Shown: one piece after another, positions 7,399 through 9,405 of the stretch
Numbering within the stretch: the stretch's first letter is position 1
Layout of the letters: each line of letters begins with the position of its first letter
Assembly (NCBI GenBank): GCA_903835275.1
Contig: CAILMK010000068.1
Span: forward strand, 1 to 9,405
Origin: an uncultured bacterium
GTDB taxonomy: Bacteria > Bacteroidota > Bacteroidia > CAILMK01
Direction: 5' to 3'
DNA length: 9,405 nucleotides
Notes under the pieces: model-generated
The model's input: the letters and a program-made list of their open reading frames with translations, nothing else
The model's database searches: none
What the model was told of the DNA's origin: nothing
Translations under genes and position numbers: made by a program

Positions 7399-7418
7399 CC
7401 CCCGACTAAAGTCGGGGG
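7399..7418. repeat. Hairpin 3 of the composite element
   Basis: A perfect 8-bp stem CCCCCGAC/GTCGGGGG with a TAAA loop, mirroring hairpin 1. On the minus strand it is the first structure reached, about 28 bp after the glycosyltransferase stop. Confidence 0.85.
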
Positions 7419-7445
7419 TTACTGAGAAAAATAATTGCATCTATT

Positions 7446-8654
7446 TTAATAGTTTTGCGAAGTGATTATACTCATTAATTTCCCACACATTACCTTTTCA
7501 CTGAATTTATTTTCCGCTAACTTTCTTGCTTTAATTTGATATTCTTTCAAAAGATTTTCATCTTTCAGGAAGGGCATGATTTTATCTATGAAATCCTGCG
7601 GATTTTCAGGATCAGAATAGAAGCCGGATTTTTCTTCCTCTAACAGATTTTTCATCCATCCCTGAGTGTTTGTGATGCAAACTTTTCCTGTGGCAAGGGA
7701 ATCAAATAATTTATTAGGGGAACATGAAGTTAATACAGGTAAATTCAAGAATGAAATATAAGAGAAATCCATAATGCTGAGCAATTGCGGCAGTTCATTC
7801 TTGGGAATTGGAGGAAGGAACGTCATATTTTCAAGTCCTTTTTCGTTTGCAATTCGGACGAGCCTTTCTTTTTCGCTGCCATCGCCTACAATGAAAAACT
7901 TCAGTGGAAGATTTTTTGATTGTTCAGCCATATCAAGTAAATATTCCAGGTGATTAGCTATTCCGATAGCACCAAAATAGATAACACCTTTTTTGGCTCC
8001 CTTTAAATATTTCCCATACAATTCTGCATTTTTTAGTAATGGCTTAAATAATTCCGTATCCGAAAAATTGCTTATTTCGTGAATAGGAGTATCTGTCTTG
8101 TAATTTTTTATTATTTCAGTGATTCCCGGAGAAAGAGAAACAATTGCTTTTGCATTTTTATATACCTTGGGGGTAAAATTAAATAACAATTTCGTGAGAA
8201 CCGGATTCCTAATTATCCCCATTTCAATGGGAGCTTCCGGCCATGCATCACGTACTTCAAAGATATACGGAAGCTTTTGATAGCGTTTTAGCAATAAGGC
8301 AGTTAATCCAACGGTAAGTGGAGTAGAACTGGCGTAGACCAATGAATCAGATTTACGATTTACGATTTGCGATTTACGATTTAGAATTTTCTTCGTTTCC
8401 CTGTAAGCTGCAAATGCAAACTTAAGAAATGAAAATATCCTGGACATAAAAGCCTGTTCCTGCTGGTATGGGATAGGCAAATAGTAAATATGTACTCCCT
8501 CCAATACTTCCTCTTTCTTTTTCTTGCCATTATATCCGCAAATAAGATGCACTTCATGTCCAGCTTCAGACATCGCCTTTGAGAGATAGTACGGGCGTGT
8601 ACTTCCCCATTCATCGGGCTTTCTGAAATGCTGGTGGATATAAATGATCTTCAC
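7446..8654 (-). CDS. GT4-family glycosyltransferase (WbuB/WcaI-like), with a heptamer repeat in the reading frame
   Basis: The 402-residue protein is a two-domain GT-B glycosyltransferase, probably acting at the cytoplasmic face on a nucleotide sugar for O-antigen, capsule or exopolysaccharide. The N-terminal domain starts IIYIHQHFRKPDEWGSTRPYYL (3-24) and has LVYASSTPLTVGLTALLL (105-122) and FEVRDAWPEAP (132-142), typical of the WbuB-like branch. The C-terminal domain begins near YFGAIGIANHLEYLL (226-240), with VGDGSEKERL (256-265) and the donor-site segment SPNKLFDSLATGK (312-324). Acceptor and sugar cannot be told. The start is GTG at 8654, directly before the conserved KIIYIHQHF; the next in-frame Met (28) would remove the first strand. 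Residues 91-102 (LNRKSQIVNRKS) are encoded by five 7-bp DNA repeats and sit in a variable loop before LVYASS, so the protein is intact in this copy. The gene is bordered by repeats on both sides, and no other polysaccharide gene is in view. Confidence 0.9.
   Translation of the reverse strand: MKIIYIHQHFRKPDEWGSTRPYYLSKAMSEAGHEVHLICGYNGKKKKEEVLEGVHIYYLPIPYQQEQAFMSRIFSFLKFAFAAYRETKKILNRKSQIVNRKSDSLVYASSTPLTVGLTALLLKRYQKLPYIFEVRDAWPEAPIEMGIIRNPVLTKLLFNFTPKVYKNAKAIVSLSPGITEIIKNYKTDTPIHEISNFSDTELFKPLLKNAELYGKYLKGAKKGVIYFGAIGIANHLEYLLDMAEQSKNLPLKFFIVGDGSEKERLVRIANEKGLENMTFLPPIPKNELPQLLSIMDFSYISFLNLPVLTSCSPNKLFDSLATGKVCITNTQGWMKNLLEEEKSGFYSDPENPQDFIDKIMPFLKDENLLKEYQIKARKLAENKFSEKVMCGKLMSIITSQNY
8350..8384. 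repeat. Five-copy heptamer tandem repeat (GATTTAC) inside the glycosyltransferase gene
   Basis: Units on the plus strand are GATTTAC, GATTTAC, GATTTGC, GATTTAC and GATTTAG, so three are identical and two differ by one base. The array encodes residues 91-102 of the glycosyltransferase, giving the peptide repeat NRKSQIV / NRKSDSL. Seven is not a multiple of three, so a one-unit change shifts the frame; three units (21 bp) would keep it. Confidence 0.9.
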
Positions 8655-8663
8655 GGGGTAAAG

Positions 8664-8691
8664 TTATGAATTATGAGTTATAAATTATGAG
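8664..8691. repeat. Four-copy heptamer repeat (TTATGAR) upstream of the glycosyltransferase
   Basis: Units on the plus strand are TTATGAA, TTATGAG, TTATAAA and TTATGAG. It begins 10 bp upstream of the GTG start and occupies the probable promoter region. On the minus strand TAACTTTA (8659-8666), two of whose bases fall in the array, is one base off the -7 consensus, so unit changes could alter promoter spacing. Confidence 0.75.
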
Positions 8692-8696
8692 TTTTC

Positions 8697-8730
8697 AGAC
8701 CTCCAAAGGTTTTTAAAACCAGTGAGGTCT
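8697..8730. repeat. Imperfect palindrome after the exported-protein gene, possible terminator
   Basis: AGACCTC (8697-8703) pairs with GAGGTCT (8724-8730), and the inner GGTTTT (8708-8713) pairs with AAAACC (8715-8720), with mismatched bases between. I recall a near-perfect version of this hairpin as a frequent intergenic repeat in Bacteroidota; this copy looks degraded. It abuts the stop codon of the minus-strand gene at 8731, where it could act as a terminator, although no strong T-tract follows on that strand. Confidence 0.55.
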
Positions 8731-9405
8731 TTATAGTCGCTTAAATTTTAGTTTCTTTTCGAGGTCAGTGGTCAATTCGACAATTTGCTTATTCCACTCA
8801 ACTACTTTTAATTTGATGTTATAGTTGAAACTTAAATTCAAGTCCTCATTGTCTTTTTCTTCCAATAAAAAATAATTTATATTCTTGTTCAGGGTATCAT
8901 TGTTTGTATAAACACTAATTTCATTATTACATGAATGATCTATCCCAACTGTGTAGATTTGTGTAGTAGTATCTTTTAAGTTTTTCTTTTTCTCATTCAC
9001 TTCTTTCCCCCATGACGTTTTTTTCTTGCGTACTCTGAATGGCAATAATTCTTCTTTTTTGATTACATTTTCGTTGGTGAAGTAAAAATCAAAGAATATA
9101 CTAGTTTTTAGTTTAATAGGATTAAAATTTCCACAGTTATCAATTTTTTGTATAAAATGTTTGTTATTATCTTCCCAGAATAAATATACCTTGTAGTAAA
9201 CAATATGGTATCTACAACCGTCGGTATTTTCATCATAAACTCCGGTTATGCAATTTTGTTTACTATATCCAATTTTATCAATTCCATCAGCTTTTAATTT
9301 CTGAACTGCTGAATTTACCAGCGAATCAATATTCCTGTCTGGCAATTGCTTTTGCCCAACAGCAATATATGAGCTAAAAATAAAGAGCAGAAGCATTAGG
9401 GTCAG
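8731..9405 (-). CDS. Exported protein of unknown function, 5' end probably outside the window
   Basis: I do not recognise this protein. The visible frame has a hydrophobic stretch MLLLFIFSSYIAVG followed by QKQ, a typical Bacteroidota Sec signal peptide with likely cleavage before Gln. The first visible Met (ATG 9396) has no Lys or Arg before the hydrophobic core, and the frame stays open upstream (Leu-Thr-Leu) to the window edge, so the true start probably lies a few codons outside. The mature part is about 207 residues, rich in Lys, Asn and Asp, with four cysteines (49, 61, 88 and 156, counted from the visible Met) that could form disulfides in the periplasm. The centre (CRYHIVYYKVYLFWEDNNKHFIQKIDNCGNF) reads as alternating beta strands; residues 121-140 are strongly basic (RVRKKK, EKKKN). 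No catalytic motif, lipobox or T9SS sorting domain is seen. Sampled lines here are about 25-27% GC, lower than the respiratory genes. Confidence 0.75.
   Translation of the reverse strand: MTLMLLLFIFSSYIAVGQKQLPDRNIDSLVNSAVQKLKADGIDKIGYSKQNCITGVYDENTDGCRYHIVYYKVYLFWEDNNKHFIQKIDNCGNFNPIKLKTSIFFDFYFTNENVIKKEELLPFRVRKKKTSWGKEVNEKKKNLKDTTTQIYTVGIDHSCNNEISVYTNNDTLNKNINYFLLEEKDNEDLNLSFNYNIKLKVVEWNKQIVELTTDLEKKLKFKRL

Larger units (their letters stand above)
7293..7423. repeat. 131-bp composite palindromic element (REP/BIME-like)
   Basis: The element is bounded by 10-bp perfect inverted repeats, AGTAACCCCC (7293-7302) and GGGGGTTACT (7414-7423). Inside are four GC-rich palindromes centred on CTTTAG or CTAAAG: GCTTTAGC twice, then GCTAAAGC and ACTAAAGT, so the left half mirrors the right in orientation. 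It fills most of the 184-bp gap between the glycosyltransferase and gluQ, both on the minus strand. No ORF or transposase is inside. The structure resembles REP/BIME elements, which in other bacteria are spread by Y1 (RAYT) transposases; that origin is inferred. It could form a stable RNA structure in a read-through transcript or block transcription, but no T-tract follows any hairpin. Confidence 0.75.

Noticed and set aside
7298..7418. Classical rho-independent terminator
   Set aside because: The hairpins are strong but none is followed by a T-tract on either strand; a palindromic repeat element explains the symmetric layout better.
7293..7423. CRISPR array
   Set aside because: The palindromes differ in sequence and alternate in orientation, with no equal-length direct repeats or uniform spacers and no cas genes.
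8350..8384. Frameshift or pseudogene in the glycosyltransferase
   Set aside because: The frame is open from the GTG start to the stop and conserved motifs on both sides of the repeat are in the same frame, so this copy is intact.

Overview
The window looks like chromosomal DNA from a member of the Bacteroidota. Three things point there. One gene encodes a large exported protein ending in a type B sorting domain of the type IX secretion system (T9SS). Several upstream regions carry the Bacteroidota -7 promoter element TAnnTTTG or close variants. Most starts lack a Shine-Dalgarno sequence. Three of the seven genes appear to start with GTG. No rRNA, tRNA, CRISPR array, integrase or transposase gene was seen, and no gene-free stretch exceeds 300 bases.

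Region 1 (1-2851) is respiratory and sulfur metabolism. On the minus strand a c-type cytochrome lipoprotein (1269-1703) is followed by a persulfide dioxygenase-rhodanese fusion (1-1197), whose C-terminus lies outside the window. Diverging from the cytochrome across 98 bp is heme A synthase (ctaA, 1802-2851, plus strand), which supplies heme A to an aa3/caa3-type terminal oxidase encoded elsewhere.

Region 2 (2852-6303) has a good -7 box (2887-2894) driving an 873-residue T9SS-exported surface protein. A 236-residue protein of unknown function follows 52 bp later. It carries an ordered Cys/His/Asp set that resembles a papain-like (NlpC/P60- or CHAP-type) active site, and is probably co-transcribed.

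Region 3 (6304-9405) is all minus strand: the 5'-clipped gene of an exported protein of unknown function (8731 to the window edge), a GT4 glycosyltransferase (7446-8654), and glutamyl-Q tRNA(Asp) synthetase (gluQ, 6383-7261). The gaps here are full of repeats: a 131-bp composite of CTTTAG/CTAAAG-centred palindromes (7293-7423), an imperfect palindrome (8697-8730), a heptamer array just upstream of the glycosyltransferase (8664-8691), and a short CCCCT/AGGGG repeat that supplies the gluQ stop codon (6369-6389).

The most interesting observation is a five-copy 7-bp tandem repeat inside the glycosyltransferase reading frame (8350-8384). Gain or loss of one unit would shift the frame, so it is a candidate phase-variation switch for a surface polysaccharide gene. 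No complete, clearly new multi-gene system is visible. The best candidate for undescribed biology at the protein level is the papain-like protein beside the T9SS substrate.
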